Positions 38,537-48,077 are shown, counted from the first letter of the stretch. The stretch: 64,000 bases of DNA from Pseudomonas songnenensis (GCF_003696315.1 NZ_RFFN01000007.1:1-64000), one strand, 5' to 3'. Notes: generated by a model not told the origin, from the letters alone. Translations and numbers: made by a program.

Positions 38537-40138
38537 TCAGTCCGGCCGGCGCCGCGGCCACACCAGACTGAAGCGCGCACCACCCAGCTCGCTGTGACTC
38601 AACTGCGAGCGGCCGCTGTGCCAGTAGATGATCCGCCGCACGATGGACAGACCCAGCCCGTGCCCACCCGAGGCGCGGGTGCGGCTGTCATCCAGACGCA
38701 GGAACGGGGTGAAGACCTTTTCCCAGTCCGCTTCCGGCACACCGGGACCGTCGTCGTCCACATCCAGCCGCACCGTTTGCCCATCGATGGCGAAGCTTAC
38801 CTGCACCCGACGCTCGGCATGGCGCATGGCATTGTTGATCAGGTTGCTCAGGGCGCGGCGCAGGTACTGCGGCTCCGCCTCTGCCCAGCAGCTGCCATCG
38901 GCGGCCGTTGTGCACTCTCCACGGCTGACGCTGACATCGGGGCGTAACGGCGCCAGCTCACCGATCACCTGATCGACCAGTGCCCGCAGGTCGACCTGCT
39001 GGAAATTCAGCGTCGGCGAGCCGCGCTCGAGCCGCGAATACACCAGCATCTCGTCCACCAGCGCATCGAGGTCGTCGATATCGCCATCCATGCCTTGCAG
39101 GTACTTGCGCCGGGCCTCGTCCGTCTGCGCTTCGGCGCTCATCTCCAGGCCGAAACGCAGGCGCGCGACCGGCGTGCGCAGTTCGTGGGCGACCGCGCTG
39201 ACCATCTCCCGCTGCACGGCCAGCAGGCGTTGCAGATGCCTGGCCATGCCATTGAAGGCCGCGGCCAGGCGCCCGACCGAATCGGTACCGACATCCGGCA
39301 CGCGGGTTTCCAGATTGCCCGCGGCGATACGGGTCGCGGCGCCTTCCAGCACGCTCAGGCGCTGCTCCAGCTGGCGCACCAGCAGGTACACGGTAAGACC
39401 GATCAGCGACAGGCCGAGCAGGCCGATCAAGATCAGCAGCTGCGGTGGGTAGGGATTCATCTGGTACAACGGGCCAAGCTGCATGATCCAGCCGGTGCCG
39501 GCAATGGCGGCGAATACGCGGACTGCATCGCCGCCCTGGGCGAGCGCCATCACCGTGTCGCCCTCGTCCAGGCGCCGACGCTGGTCATCGTCGAGGTTGG
39601 CGCTGTCGCGCGTGAGCAACTCCAGATCGAAGCCGAACCCCCGCGCCTGCTTGAGCTCGGCCAGGCGCTGCGGCTGTTCGGCTTCGGGATAGCGGATCAG
39701 TTCGTCGATCAGCAGGTAAATGGTGGCGCGCGCCAGCTGTTCGCTGAGCTGCTCGACTTCACCGGTAAGCACCAGCCGATCCCGCGCACTGACCAGGCTG
39801 AAGACCGTGGTGCTCTGCGGTCGGATCTGTTCGACCAGCACCTGCCCGCGCAGCAGGCGCGCCTCCAGGCGGCTTTCCAGGCGCACGTCATCCAGCGTGC
39901 GCACCCGCAGCGGAATGCCCAGCAGCCGGCCCCAGAGGTTCGCCGCCTGGCGCCGTTCGATCGGCGTCATGCTGCTCATGTTGTGCGCCATCAGGCGGAA
40001 GGTGCCGCTGGCCAGGCGCTCGCGGTGATCGTCCGCGCGGTACTGGTTGAGCAGGTGCAGGCCGCCGGCGCCGAGCAGCGCGACCAGCACCAGCACCCCC
40101 AGCATGCCGCCATAGATGCGCAGGAAGATCGAGTTCAT
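38537..40138 (-). CDS. sensor histidine kinase, RstB-like
   Basis: 533 aa. TM1 at about 7-27, a large periplasmic sensor (30-235), TM2 at about 240-260, HAMP, HisKA with AVAHELRTPVARLRFGLEMS, and an ATPase domain with LSNLINNAMRHA, DDDGPGVPE and GGHGLGLSIV. It starts 11 bases after the response regulator gene. The RR-HK pair beside nrdA matches the order in P. aeruginosa, where it is not well characterised. Confidence 0.9.
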   Translation of the reverse strand: MNSIFLRIYGGMLGVLVLVALLGAGGLHLLNQYRADDHRERLASGTFRLMAHNMSSMTPIERRQAANLWGRLLGIPLRVRTLDDVRLESRLEARLLRGQVLVEQIRPQSTTVFSLVSARDRLVLTGEVEQLSEQLARATIYLLIDELIRYPEAEQPQRLAELKQARGFGFDLELLTRDSANLDDDQRRRLDEGDTVMALAQGGDAVRVFAAIAGTGWIMQLGPLYQMNPYPPQLLILIGLLGLSLIGLTVYLLVRQLEQRLSVLEGAATRIAAGNLETRVPDVGTDSVGRLAAAFNGMARHLQRLLAVQREMVSAVAHELRTPVARLRFGLEMSAEAQTDEARRKYLQGMDGDIDDLDALVDEMLVYSRLERGSPTLNFQQVDLRALVDQVIGELAPLRPDVSVSRGECTTAADGSCWAEAEPQYLRRALSNLINNAMRHAERRVQVSFAIDGQTVRLDVDDDGPGVPEADWEKVFTPFLRLDDSRTRASGGHGLGLSIVRRIIYWHSGRSQLSHSELGGARFSLVWPRRRPD

Positions 40139-40149
40139 GGGCGGCAGCG

Positions 40150-40866
40150 CTACACCATCGCCACGGCAGCTTCGGAAACGAACAGATAGCCCTTGCCGCG
40201 TACCGTCTTGATCAATCGCGGGTGATCGGGGTCGTCACCGATCTTGGGGCGGATGCGCGAGATACGCACATCGATGGAGCGGTCCTGGCCGTCGTATTCG
40301 ATGCCGCGCAGCTCGGCGAAGATTTCTTCACGGGAAAGGATGCGCCCGGGGTTGGAGGTCAGCAGCCAGAGCAAGTCGAACTCGGCGCCGGTCAGTTCGA
40401 TCTGCTGCTCGCGCAGCCAGGCTTCGCGCAGGGCGCTGTCTATTACCAGCGGGCCGAATTGCAGGCGCTTGGCATTGGCCGATGCCTCCGGCGGCTGGCG
40501 GCGCAGCAGCGCACGGATGCGCGCCAATAGCAGACGTGGACGCACCGGTTTGCAGACATAGTCGTCCGCACCGGTTTCCAGCCCCAGCACCTGATCCAGA
40601 TCGTCGGCCCGAGCGGTGAGCATCAGGATCGGACCATCGTAGCGATCACGTACCCGTCGACAGATCGACAGGCCATCCTCGCCGGGCAGCATCAGATCGA
40701 GCACCACCAGATCGGGTCGTTCCTCGATGATGCGCTCGACAGCGCAGGCGCCATCCGACTCGATCGACACCTCGAAGCCGCCGTTGCCCTGCAGGTACTC
40801 CTGCGTCAGCTCAGCCAGCCGTCGATCATCCTCGACAATGAGAATCCGCCACGTCTCTTGCTCCAT
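40150..40866 (-). CDS. OmpR-family response regulator, RstA-like
   Basis: 238 aa. The receiver has VEDDRRL, phospho-acceptor Asp in LVVLDLMLPGEDG and Lys in YVCKPVRPR, followed by a winged-helix DNA-binding domain (LTGAEFDLLWLLTSNPGRILSREE, DRSIDVRISRIRPKI, IKTVRGKGYLF). The domain resembles RstA. It reads away from nrdA, and a perfect NrdR-type palindrome lies about 100 bases upstream of its start. Confidence 0.93.
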   Translation of the reverse strand: MEQETWRILIVEDDRRLAELTQEYLQGNGGFEVSIESDGACAVERIIEERPDLVVLDLMLPGEDGLSICRRVRDRYDGPILMLTARADDLDQVLGLETGADDYVCKPVRPRLLLARIRALLRRQPPEASANAKRLQFGPLVIDSALREAWLREQQIELTGAEFDLLWLLTSNPGRILSREEIFAELRGIEYDGQDRSIDVRISRIRPKIGDDPDHPRLIKTVRGKGYLFVSEAAVAMV

Positions 40867-40964
40867 CCCCCGCCCCCTGCCGAACCGTCAGGCCACAAAC
40901 GAACAAGCGCGCATTGTACCCAACGCCCGGGCCCGAACGATGCACAAAAAGCGGGCAACGGCAA

Positions 40965-40980
40965 ACACAACATGTTGTGT
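40965..40980. promoter_or_regulatory. distal NrdR box
   Basis: ACACAACATGTTGTGT is a perfect 16-bp palindrome matching the NrdR box pattern. It is about 100 bases from the response regulator start and 402 bases (centre to centre) from the nrdA-proximal box, so it may serve the response regulator gene or act over a distance. Confidence 0.65.
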
Positions 40981-41097
40981 CATTGACCATCATCAAAATA
41001 TGCCCGGCGGCGCGTATTTCGTCGGCATTCGGCCGAGCGCCGAAGCCATGCGGCCTGCGGCCGGACGCCGCGCTTTCACCCACAAACCGCACACACC

Positions 41098-41106
41098 TTA
41101 TCCACA
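41098..41106 (+). promoter_or_regulatory. DnaA box upstream of nrdA
   Basis: TTATCCACA is the consensus DnaA box. E. coli nrdAB is also controlled by DnaA through such boxes, which ties dNTP supply to replication initiation. A second TTATCC follows at 41109 but is not a full box. Confidence 0.55.
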
Positions 41107-41366
41107 GGTTATCCCGGCCAGCCGCCTTGCATTGGCCTCGAGCCAGCATTATCTTGTCGCCCCTGCGCGTCGTAGCCCCTAGATGTTGGGCCTATGCGTA
41201 CCAAGTGACACAATCGAGACATATTCGAGCGCAGGGCTACCGTCCCGCGTCTCATTGCTCTGCAACACCGCCGGCAGCCCCAGGTCAAGCATTCATGCAA
41301 GCCTTCGACAGTCGTCTCCCTGACTCCAAGCGCGGAACTAGCAGCTGTGCTTGGAGCCAAGACAAA

Positions 41367-41409
41367 ACACAACATATTGTGTTGACAGTTTTTCCAGCCT
41401 GACTATCCT
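41367..41409 (+). promoter_or_regulatory. nrdA promoter with proximal NrdR box
   Basis: ACACAACATATTGTGT (41367-41382) overlaps the first base of a -35 TTGACA (41382-41387). After a 16-base spacer comes TATCCT (41404-41409). NrdR bound here would cover the -35 and repress nrdAB. Confidence 0.75.
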
Positions 41410-41573
41410 TCCGGCAACGACTTAGCTCGTGAGCGGCCGAGTCAGGACTATTCCTTGCGATACCACCATGCGCTGCAATGCGGGGCATGGTTCATGCAGT
41501 AACGACGCCCGGGCGACCACGCCCGCGCAGACAGAATCCGAACCGCGACTAAAAGAGAGAATCCGGAGCCCCC

Positions 41574-44456
41574 ATGCAGAACCCTTCCACTCGCGAGAAC
41601 CCGCTGTCAGCCGATGCACCGGATCTGGCGGCTACCGCCCCGGGCCAGCTGCGCGTGATCAAGCGCAACGGTACCGTCGTCCCCTACACCGACGACAAGA
41701 TCACCGTCGCCATCACCAAGGCCTTTCTCGCAGTGGAAGGCGGTAACGCTGCCGCCTCCTCGCGCATCCACGACACTGTCGCGCGCCTGACCGAGCAGGT
41801 CACCGCCACCTTCCGTCGTCGTATGCCCTCCGGTGGCACCATCCATATCGAAGAAATCCAGGACCAGGTCGAACTGGCCCTGATGCGTGCCGGTGAGCAG
41901 AAGGTCGCGCGTGACTACGTGATCTACCGCGAAGCCCAGGCCGTCAAGCGCAAGAGCGCCAGCGGCAGCAGCGACATCGCCCAGCCGCACCCGAGCATCC
42001 GCGTGACCCGCGCCGATGGCAGCCAGCAGCCGCTGGACATGGGTCGCCTGCAGACCATCATCACCGAGGCCTGTGAAGGCCTGGCCGAGGTCGATGGCGC
42101 GCTGATCGAGCGTGAAACCCTGAAGAACCTCTACGACGGCGTGGCCGAGAAGGACGTCAACACCGCCCTGGTGATGACTGCCCGCACCCTGGTCGAGCGT
42201 GAGCCGAACTACAGCCAGGTCACCGCGCGCCTGCTGATGGACACCCTGCGTGCCGAAGCCCTGGGCTTCCTCGGCGTAGCCGAAGCCGCCACCCATCACG
42301 AGATGGCCGACCTGTACGCCAAGGCCCTGCCGGCCTACATCGAGAAAGGCGTCGAGTTCGAACTGCTCGACTCCAAGCTCAAGGGCTACGACCTGGCCAA
42401 GCTCGGCGCTGCGCTCAACCACGAGCGCGACCAGCAGTTCACCTACCTCGGCCTGCAGACCCTGTACGACCGCTACTTCATCCACAAGGACAATGTCCGC
42501 TTCGAGCTGCCGCAGATCTTCTTCATGCGCGTCGCCATGGGCCTGGCCATCGAGGAAGAGCAGAAAGAAGCCCGCGCCATCGAGTTCTACAACCTGTTGT
42601 CGTCCTTCGACTACATGGCCTCGACCCCGACCCTGTTCAACGCCGGCACCCTGCGTCCGCAGCTGTCCTCGTGCTACCTGACCACCGTGCCGGACGACCT
42701 GGGCGGCATCTACGACGCCATCCGCGATAACGCCCTGCTCTCCAAGTTCGCCGGCGGCCTGGGCAACGACTGGACCCCGGTGCGCGCCCTGGGCGCCTAC
42801 ATCAAGGGCACCAACGGCAAATCCCAGGGCGTCGTGCCCTTCCTCAAAGTGGTCAACGACACCGCCGTCGCGGTCAACCAGGGCGGCAAGCGCAAGGGCG
42901 CCGTGTGCGCCTACCTGGAAACCTGGCACCTGGACATCGAGGAATTCCTCGAGCTGCGCAAGAACACCGGTGACGACCGTCGCCGTACCCACGACATGAA
43001 CACCGCCAACTGGATTCCGGACCTGTTCATGAAGCGCGTCTTCGACGACGGCCCCTGGACCCTGTTCTCCCCGTCCGACGTTCCCGACCTGCACGACCTC
43101 ACCGGCCGCGCCTTCGAGGAGCGTTACGAGTACTACGAGGAGCTGACCAAGTACGGCAAGATCAAGCTGTTCAAGACCCTGCCGGCCAAGGACCTGTGGC
43201 GCAAGATGCTCTCGATGCTGTTCGAGACCGGCCACCCGTGGCTGACCTTCAAGGACCCGTGCAACCTGCGCAGCCCGCAGCAGCACGTCGGCGTGGTGCA
43301 CAGCTCCAACCTCTGCACCGAGATCACGCTGAACACCAACAAGGACGAGATCGCCGTCTGCAACCTGGGCTCGATCAACCTGGTCAACCACATCAAGGAC
43401 GGCAAGCTCGACGCCGCCAAGCTGGAGCGCACCGTGCGCACCGCTGTGCGCATGCTCGATAACGTCATCGACATCAACTACTACAGCGTGCCGCAGGCGC
43501 AGAACGCCAACTTCAAGCATCGCCCGGTGGGCCTGGGCATCATGGGCTTCCAGGACGCGCTGTACCTGCAGCACATCGCCTACGGCTCCGATGCCGCCAT
43601 CGACTTCGCCGACAAGTCCATGGAAGCCATCAGCTACTTCGCCATCCAGGCCTCCTGTGACCTGGCCGACGAGCGTGGCGCCTACTCCAGCTTCCAGGGC
43701 TCGCTGTGGTCGCAGGGCATCCTGCCGCTGGATTCCCAGCAGATCCTCATCGAGGCCCGTGGCCAGAAGTACATCGACGTCGACCTGACCGAATCCCTGG
43801 ACTGGGCGCCGATCCGCGAGCGCGTCAAGAAAGGCATCCGCAACTCCAACATCATGGCCATCGCCCCGACCGCGACCATCTCCAACATCGTTGGCGTGTC
43901 GCAGTCCATCGAGCCGACGTACCAGAACCTGTACGTCAAATCGAACCTGTCCGGCGAGTTCACCGTGATCAACCCGTACCTGGTCCACGACCTCAAGGCC
44001 CGCGGCCTGTGGGACCCGGTGATGGTCAACGACCTCAAGTACTACGACGGCTCCGTACAGCAGATCGAGCGCATCCCGCAGGATCTGAAGGACATGTACG
44101 CCACCGCCTTCGAAGTGGAAACCAAGTGGATCGTCGACGCCGCCAGCCGCCGCCAGAAGTGGATCGACCAGGCGCAGTCGCTGAACCTGTACATCGCCGG
44201 CGCCTCGGGCAAGAAGCTCGACGTGACCTACCGCATGGCCTGGTACCGTGGCCTGAAAACCACCTACTACCTCCGTGCCCTGGCCGCGACCAGCACCGAG
44301 AAGTCCACCATCAACACCGGCAAGCTGAACGCCGTGTCCAGTGGTGGCAGCGAGGCGGCGAACTCCGCCAGCGCCGCGCCGGCTGCAGAGCCGAAGCCGG
44401 CTCCGGTGCCGCTGGCATGCAGTATCGATAACCCCGACTGCGAAGCCTGCCAGTAA
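41574..44456 (+). CDS. nrdA: class Ia ribonucleotide reductase, large subunit
   Basis: It reduces ribonucleoside diphosphates to deoxy forms. 960 aa. Two ATP-cone domains occur in tandem (about 22-120 and 138-235), an N-terminal duplication known from P. aeruginosa NrdA. Active-site parts are LSSCYLTTVPDD (redox Cys), SNLCTEITLNT (catalytic Cys and Glu) and AVCNLGSINL (second redox Cys). The C-terminal CEACQ holds the swinging-arm cysteines. A GGAG site precedes the ATG. nrdB follows 302 bases later. Confidence 0.97.
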   Translation: MQNPSTRENPLSADAPDLAATAPGQLRVIKRNGTVVPYTDDKITVAITKAFLAVEGGNAAASSRIHDTVARLTEQVTATFRRRMPSGGTIHIEEIQDQVELALMRAGEQKVARDYVIYREAQAVKRKSASGSSDIAQPHPSIRVTRADGSQQPLDMGRLQTIITEACEGLAEVDGALIERETLKNLYDGVAEKDVNTALVMTARTLVEREPNYSQVTARLLMDTLRAEALGFLGVAEAATHHEMADLYAKALPAYIEKGVEFELLDSKLKGYDLAKLGAALNHERDQQFTYLGLQTLYDRYFIHKDNVRFELPQIFFMRVAMGLAIEEEQKEARAIEFYNLLSSFDYMASTPTLFNAGTLRPQLSSCYLTTVPDDLGGIYDAIRDNALLSKFAGGLGNDWTPVRALGAYIKGTNGKSQGVVPFLKVVNDTAVAVNQGGKRKGAVCAYLETWHLDIEEFLELRKNTGDDRRRTHDMNTANWIPDLFMKRVFDDGPWTLFSPSDVPDLHDLTGRAFEERYEYYEELTKYGKIKLFKTLPAKDLWRKMLSMLFETGHPWLTFKDPCNLRSPQQHVGVVHSSNLCTEITLNTNKDEIAVCNLGSINLVNHIKDGKLDAAKLERTVRTAVRMLDNVIDINYYSVPQAQNANFKHRPVGLGIMGFQDALYLQHIAYGSDAAIDFADKSMEAISYFAIQASCDLADERGAYSSFQGSLWSQGILPLDSQQILIEARGQKYIDVDLTESLDWAPIRERVKKGIRNSNIMAIAPTATISNIVGVSQSIEPTYQNLYVKSNLSGEFTVINPYLVHDLKARGLWDPVMVNDLKYYDGSVQQIERIPQDLKDMYATAFEVETKWIVDAASRRQKWIDQAQSLNLYIAGASGKKLDVTYRMAWYRGLKTTYYLRALAATSTEKSTINTGKLNAVSSGGSEAANSASAAPAAEPKPAPVPLACSIDNPDCEACQ

Positions 44457-44758
44457 CAAAGGGAGGCGGACGCATCTGGACGGCGATCGCCGCGCTGCCT
44501 GCCGAGCCGGACCCCATCACGTACAGCTGTACGCCCAGGGGTTCCGACTCGACAGGCGCCTTGCGCTCACTCGCCCAGCTCCGCCCTCGCACCGAGTGGG
44601 CTGATTCGTAGGGTGGATGTCGCTTTCCACATCCACCGTTACCCCACTCGATGGCGCGCAACACCAAACCAGATTCCGCGCTTTTGCGTGCAAACCAAAA
44701 GCCACTCCAAACATATCCGACCGGCCAAGCCCCGGTCCCCGATCAGGAGCTATCGCAC
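44457..44758 (+). other. nrdA-nrdB intergenic region
   Basis: 302 bases without a gene. It contains a member of the GGTGGA hairpin repeat family (44607-44638) and no clear promoter. An AGGAG site at its right end serves the ATG of nrdB at 44759. The open frame reaching back to 44651 is not NrdB-like before that ATG. Confidence 0.5.
44607..44638 (-). repeat. dispersed GTAGGGTGGA hairpin repeat, copy 1
   Basis: A hairpin with arms GGTGGATGT (44612-44620) and ACATCCACC (44629-44637), starting with GTAGGGTGGA. It has the same outline as the copies at 48248-48279 and 63753-63784 but lies in the opposite orientation and is diverged in the loop. Confidence 0.55.
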
Positions 44759-46003
44759 ATGCTGAGCTGGGACGAATTCAACGAAGAAGACACCACCACC
44801 GCGCCGGCCCCCGCTGCCGCGCAGCCGGCAGGCCAGACCGCCGCCAAGCTGGACAACGAAGCCGCCGGCTCCGTGGAAGAAGCCCGCGCCGTTGCCGCCA
44901 GTGACTCCGACGCCATCGCCCGCGCCAAGCGCGCGCTGGACGACCTGGACATCCAGGAAGGCCTCAACGAACTGGAAGGCGAATCGGCCCGCGTACGCGT
45001 CGACGAGAAGCGCATGATCAACGCCCGCGCCGACCTCAACCAGCTCGTACCCTTCAAGTACGACTGGGCCTGGCAGAAGTATCTGGATGGTTGCGCCAAC
45101 CACTGGATGCCGCAGGAAGTGAACATGAACGCCGACATTGCCCTGTGGAAGAGCAAGGACGGCCTCAGCGAAGACGAGCGCCGCATCGTCAAGCGCAACC
45201 TCGGCTTCTTCTCCACCGCCGACAGCCTGGTCGCCAACAACCTCGTGCTGGCCACCTACCGCCTGATCACCAACCCCGAGTGCCGCCAGTACATCCTGCG
45301 CCAGGCCTTCGAAGAGGCGATCCACACCCACGCCTACCAGTACTGCATCGAATCGCTGGGCATGGATGAAGGCGAGATCTTCAACATGTACCACGAGATC
45401 CCGAGCGTCGCGAAAAAGGCCAGCTGGGGCCTCAAGTACACCCGTTCTATCTCCGACCCGACCTTCCAGACCGGCACCCCGGAGACCGACAAGCAGTTCC
45501 TGCGCAACCTCATCGCCTACTACTGCGTACTCGAAGGCATCTTCTTCTACTGCGGCTTCACCCAGATCCTCTCCATGGGCCGCCGCAACAAGATGACCGG
45601 CACCGCCGAGCAGTTCCAGTACATCCTGCGTGACGAATCCATGCACCTGAACTTCGGCATCGACATGATCAACCAGATCAAGATCGAGAACCCGCACCTG
45701 TGGGACGCCGACATGAAGGACGAAGCGACCCAGATGATCCTCCAGGGCACCCAACTGGAAATCGAATACGCCCGCGACACCATGCCCCGTGGCGTCCTCG
45801 GCATGAACGCCGCAATGATGGAGGACTACCTCAAGTTCATCGCCAACCGTCGTCTGACGCAGATCGGCCTGAAGGAAGAGTATCCAGGCACCACCAACCC
45901 GTTCCCGTGGATGAGCGAGATTATGGACCTGAAGAAGGAGAAGAACTTCTTCGAGACGCGGGTTATTGAGTATCAGACAGGTGGGGCGTTGAGCTGGGAT
46001 TGA
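44759..46003 (+). CDS. nrdB: class Ia ribonucleotide reductase, small subunit
   Basis: It carries the di-iron centre and tyrosyl radical for NrdA. 414 aa. Iron ligands and radical Tyr lie in [14 protein letters not shown], and the second Glu-x2-His is in [11 protein letters not shown]. The first 70 residues are an acidic, Ala-rich low-complexity leader after MLSWDEF. A hairpin follows the gene, and the accessory island begins immediately behind it. Confidence 0.97.
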   Translation: MLSWDEFNEEDTTTAPAPAAAQPAGQTAAKLDNEAAGSVEEARAVAASDSDAIARAKRALDDLDIQEGLNELEGESARVRVDEKRMINARADLNQLVPFKYDWAWQKYLDGCANHWMPQEVNMNADIALWKSKDGLSEDERRIVKRNLGFFSTADSLVANNLVLATYRLITNPECRQYILRQAFEEAIHTHAYQYCIESLGMDEGEIFNMYHEIPSVAKKASWGLKYTRSISDPTFQTGTPETDKQFLRNLIAYYCVLEGIFFYCGFTQILSMGRRNKMTGTAEQFQYILRDESMHLNFGIDMINQIKIENPHLWDADMKDEATQMILQGTQLEIEYARDTMPRGVLGMNAAMMEDYLKFIANRRLTQIGLKEEYPGTTNPFPWMSEIMDLKKEKNFFETRVIEYQTGGALSWD

Positions 46004-46024
46004 ACTAGACCTTGCAATACTAAG

Positions 46025-46050
46025 GTGGCTGCGCAAATCAACGCAGCCAC
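46025..46050 (+). terminator. hairpin after nrdB
   Basis: GTGGCTGCG and CGCAGCCAC form a 9-bp stem with an 8-base loop, 22 bases behind the nrdB stop. It lacks a T-tract but could protect or end the nrdAB mRNA. It also marks the left edge of the AT-rich island. Confidence 0.5.
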
Positions 46051-46121
46051 ATTCAAAACCAGAAGACCATCAAATAACATTTCGAAAAGCATTCCACATC
46101 GAACAAAATCAAGGTGTCGTA

Positions 46122-46682
46122 GTGCAAACTGAATCCCTCAATGATACAAAGGCAATTGAGCTTAAATTAAAAAATCAGTTCGAAGTGCTTAAGCGAATAG
46201 ATACCTATATAGGCTCTACTAATACTAAGTGCACAATTATAATGTCATACTGCGCAGCAGCCATTGCGCTTATATTTACGCTTCTAGGCAAGCTCAACTT
46301 CGAGATTTTTAGCACTCAGTACATCGTCGCTACTTCCTTAGCTTCAGGCATCAGCGTGACACTAGCCGCTTTATGCATGGTTCTCGCATGCACGGTAATT
46401 TTCCCAATAACATATAGTAAAAAAGACGCATACCACGGAAACTCTCTAATTTTCTTCGGGGACATTGCTAATCACCGCAATGGAGAAGCAGGGTTTTCAA
46501 CCGACTTCCTGAATACTGACGAAACTGACTATTTAAAAGATCTAACAACGCAAGTTTACACTCTCTCGACAATAGCCTCAAAGAAATTTCAGAAAATCCA
46601 GATAATAACATCAATACTTATCGTTCATTTCGCGGTCATTTTCATCTTTTTGGCACTGTGTTTTTTTGGCTCGACCGGATAA
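46122..46682 (+). CDS. pycTM: Pycsar membrane effector (PycTM)
   Basis: 186 aa with a cytoplasmic N-terminal helix (1-35), TM1 (about 37-56), TM2 (68-96), a cytoplasmic stretch with SLIFFGDIANHR at 108-119, and TM3 (161-183). This is the plan of the Pycsar TM effector family, which is thought to damage the inner membrane when it binds cUMP or cCMP made by the partner cyclase during phage infection. The start is GTG with an AAGG site; a nearby ATG is out of frame. The cyclase gene follows after 6 bases. The codon use (TTA, ATA, AAA) is unlike the flanking core genes, suggesting transfer. Confidence 0.85.
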   Translation: MQTESLNDTKAIELKLKNQFEVLKRIDTYIGSTNTKCTIIMSYCAAAIALIFTLLGKLNFEIFSTQYIVATSLASGISVTLAALCMVLACTVIFPITYSKKDAYHGNSLIFFGDIANHRNGEAGFSTDFLNTDETDYLKDLTTQVYTLSTIASKKFQKIQIITSILIVHFAVIFIFLALCFFGSTG

Positions 46683-46688
46683 GAGACC

Positions 46689-48077
46689 ATGATAAAAAGC
46701 ATATCTCGCGACACGTTTTCACGCATGCTAAACAACGAGAGAAAAAAGACTTTTACTAAATCCGTCTACGCAAGCGAGAGCTTTTCGGATCAATCATTTC
46801 ATAGCCGCACCGTCATTACCTCAGACTCATCCACCCCCACCGAATTCAACCAAGAAACTATTCAATCCGACATTAGATCTGCATTTGGCAAGCCTGGGAC
46901 AAATAACGGCACGATTGGCACCCACCCTGACTTTAGAGAGCTAGCCGATACCGACAACCAAGAACACCATTACATTTGCTCGCTTTTTCTAGATATAAAA
47001 AATTCGACCCGCCTAACTTTTATCTATGACTTGCACGAAGTTGTCGCAATCAAAAACACCATATTGAAAGCGGCAGTTGATACAGTTCGAGCAATGGACG
47101 GCCATGTTCACCGGTTCATGGGAGATGCCTTGCTGGCTTTCTTTGGTGGAAAACAACAGTCCAAAGAAGAAAGCATTGTCAATGCGATAAATTGCACATC
47201 TGTTCTAGAAGCACTTATGACAGGCACAATTATTCCTGTTTTAGAACAGACATACTACCAAGATCCCAAAGCTGACTACTTGGGTTTTCGTATCGGTTTG
47301 GACTACGGCCCTAATGATAAGGTACTGTGGTCATCTTATGGATTAAGAGGAGTTTCCGAGGTCACCCCTACCTCTTTTTATGTTGATGTAGCCTCTAAGC
47401 TTCAAGGCATCGCAGGAAAGAACAAGGCAATGCTAGGTGACAGCATACTTAGCGAAGTTGACTTTCCTGATGACTTCACCCGAGTTAGATCTCGCACTCA
47501 AATCAACGCAAAGGGTGAGTGCGAGACTATTGAGACTCCCACACTGCCTCGCACATACACTGACAAAGCTGGCAAGCAGCATAGATATAAGGTTCGAGAG
47601 CTTTCTCATGAAAAATACCGCGATCTTCTGCCTTTCGGACCTGAGCTTAAGCAATCATTCCTAACTTCACGTTGCGTGAACTGCAGCGGCGTGCTTTTCA
47701 AGTGCTACAGGTCAATTAATGGGCATCTGATCGAATACCCATCTGTATCATCCGCCCTCAATAAGAAAGAAAGCCTTACGTTCAAAACAACTCTTAGCAG
47801 AGAAGTTTATCAAAACCACAATTTTCCTCTTGAGCTACAACTTATAAAAACCAACCATGGCAAAGAAGCCCAGCTATTTAAAAACATGGGCATTTATCGT
47901 TACCCCAAGAAAATTGTTTTCAGAGATACTAACTTCAGCTCACCCTTCTTTGCCGGGGATAGCCATACGCACCATGACTCAACAGCTTACAGAGGCCTAC
48001 ATACAATGGAAGCCATCATAAAAGACGCTGATGGAGTCGTCATATTTAGAGACTTCATCGGTGTATTTATAAAATAA
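46689..48077 (+). CDS. pycC: Pycsar pyrimidine cyclase (PycC) with AGS-C sensor domain
   Basis: 462 aa. An N-terminal Ser/Thr-rich region (1-90), then a class III nucleotide cyclase domain (about 95-260) with metal-binding Asp102 (LFLDIKNSTRLTF) and Asp146 (HRFMGDALLAFF), and RIGLDYG at 201-207. The transition-state motif reads YVDVASKLQ (Asp233, Lys237), where ordinary adenylate cyclases have Asn and Arg. A linker with CVNC and a further Cys (329-339) leads to a C-terminal AGS-C-like domain (about 360-462, DSTAYRGLHTMEA), thought to sense the infection signal. Pairing with the TM effector identifies Pycsar. Whether the product is cUMP or cCMP cannot be read safely from the sequence. Confidence 0.87.
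   Translation: MIKSISRDTFSRMLNNERKKTFTKSVYASESFSDQSFHSRTVITSDSSTPTEFNQETIQSDIRSAFGKPGTNNGTIGTHPDFRELADTDNQEHHYICSLFLDIKNSTRLTFIYDLHEVVAIKNTILKAAVDTVRAMDGHVHRFMGDALLAFFGGKQQSKEESIVNAINCTSVLEALMTGTIIPVLEQTYYQDPKADYLGFRIGLDYGPNDKVLWSSYGLRGVSEVTPTSFYVDVASKLQGIAGKNKAMLGDSILSEVDFPDDFTRVRSRTQINAKGECETIETPTLPRTYTDKAGKQHRYKVRELSHEKYRDLLPFGPELKQSFLTSRCVNCSGVLFKCYRSINGHLIEYPSVSSALNKKESLTFKTTLSREVYQNHNFPLELQLIKTNHGKEAQLFKNMGIYRYPKKIVFRDTNFSSPFFAGDSHTHHDSTAYRGLHTMEAIIKDADGVVIFRDFIGVFIK

Larger units (their letters stand above)
40867..41573. promoter_or_regulatory. divergent regulatory region between response regulator and nrdA
   Basis: 707 bases without a gene. It holds two NrdR-type palindromes (40965-40980 and 41367-41382), a perfect DnaA box (41098-41106), and a promoter for nrdA (41382-41409). 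The stretch 41110-41360 shows nothing I can name. Confidence 0.7.

Noticed and set aside
41607..44459. 950-codon open frame opposite nrdA
   Set aside because: A mirror of the strong codon bias of nrdA; no ribosome-binding site and no recognisable domain. The same applies to long frames opposite nrdB, catB, benK, catA, benA and yadH.
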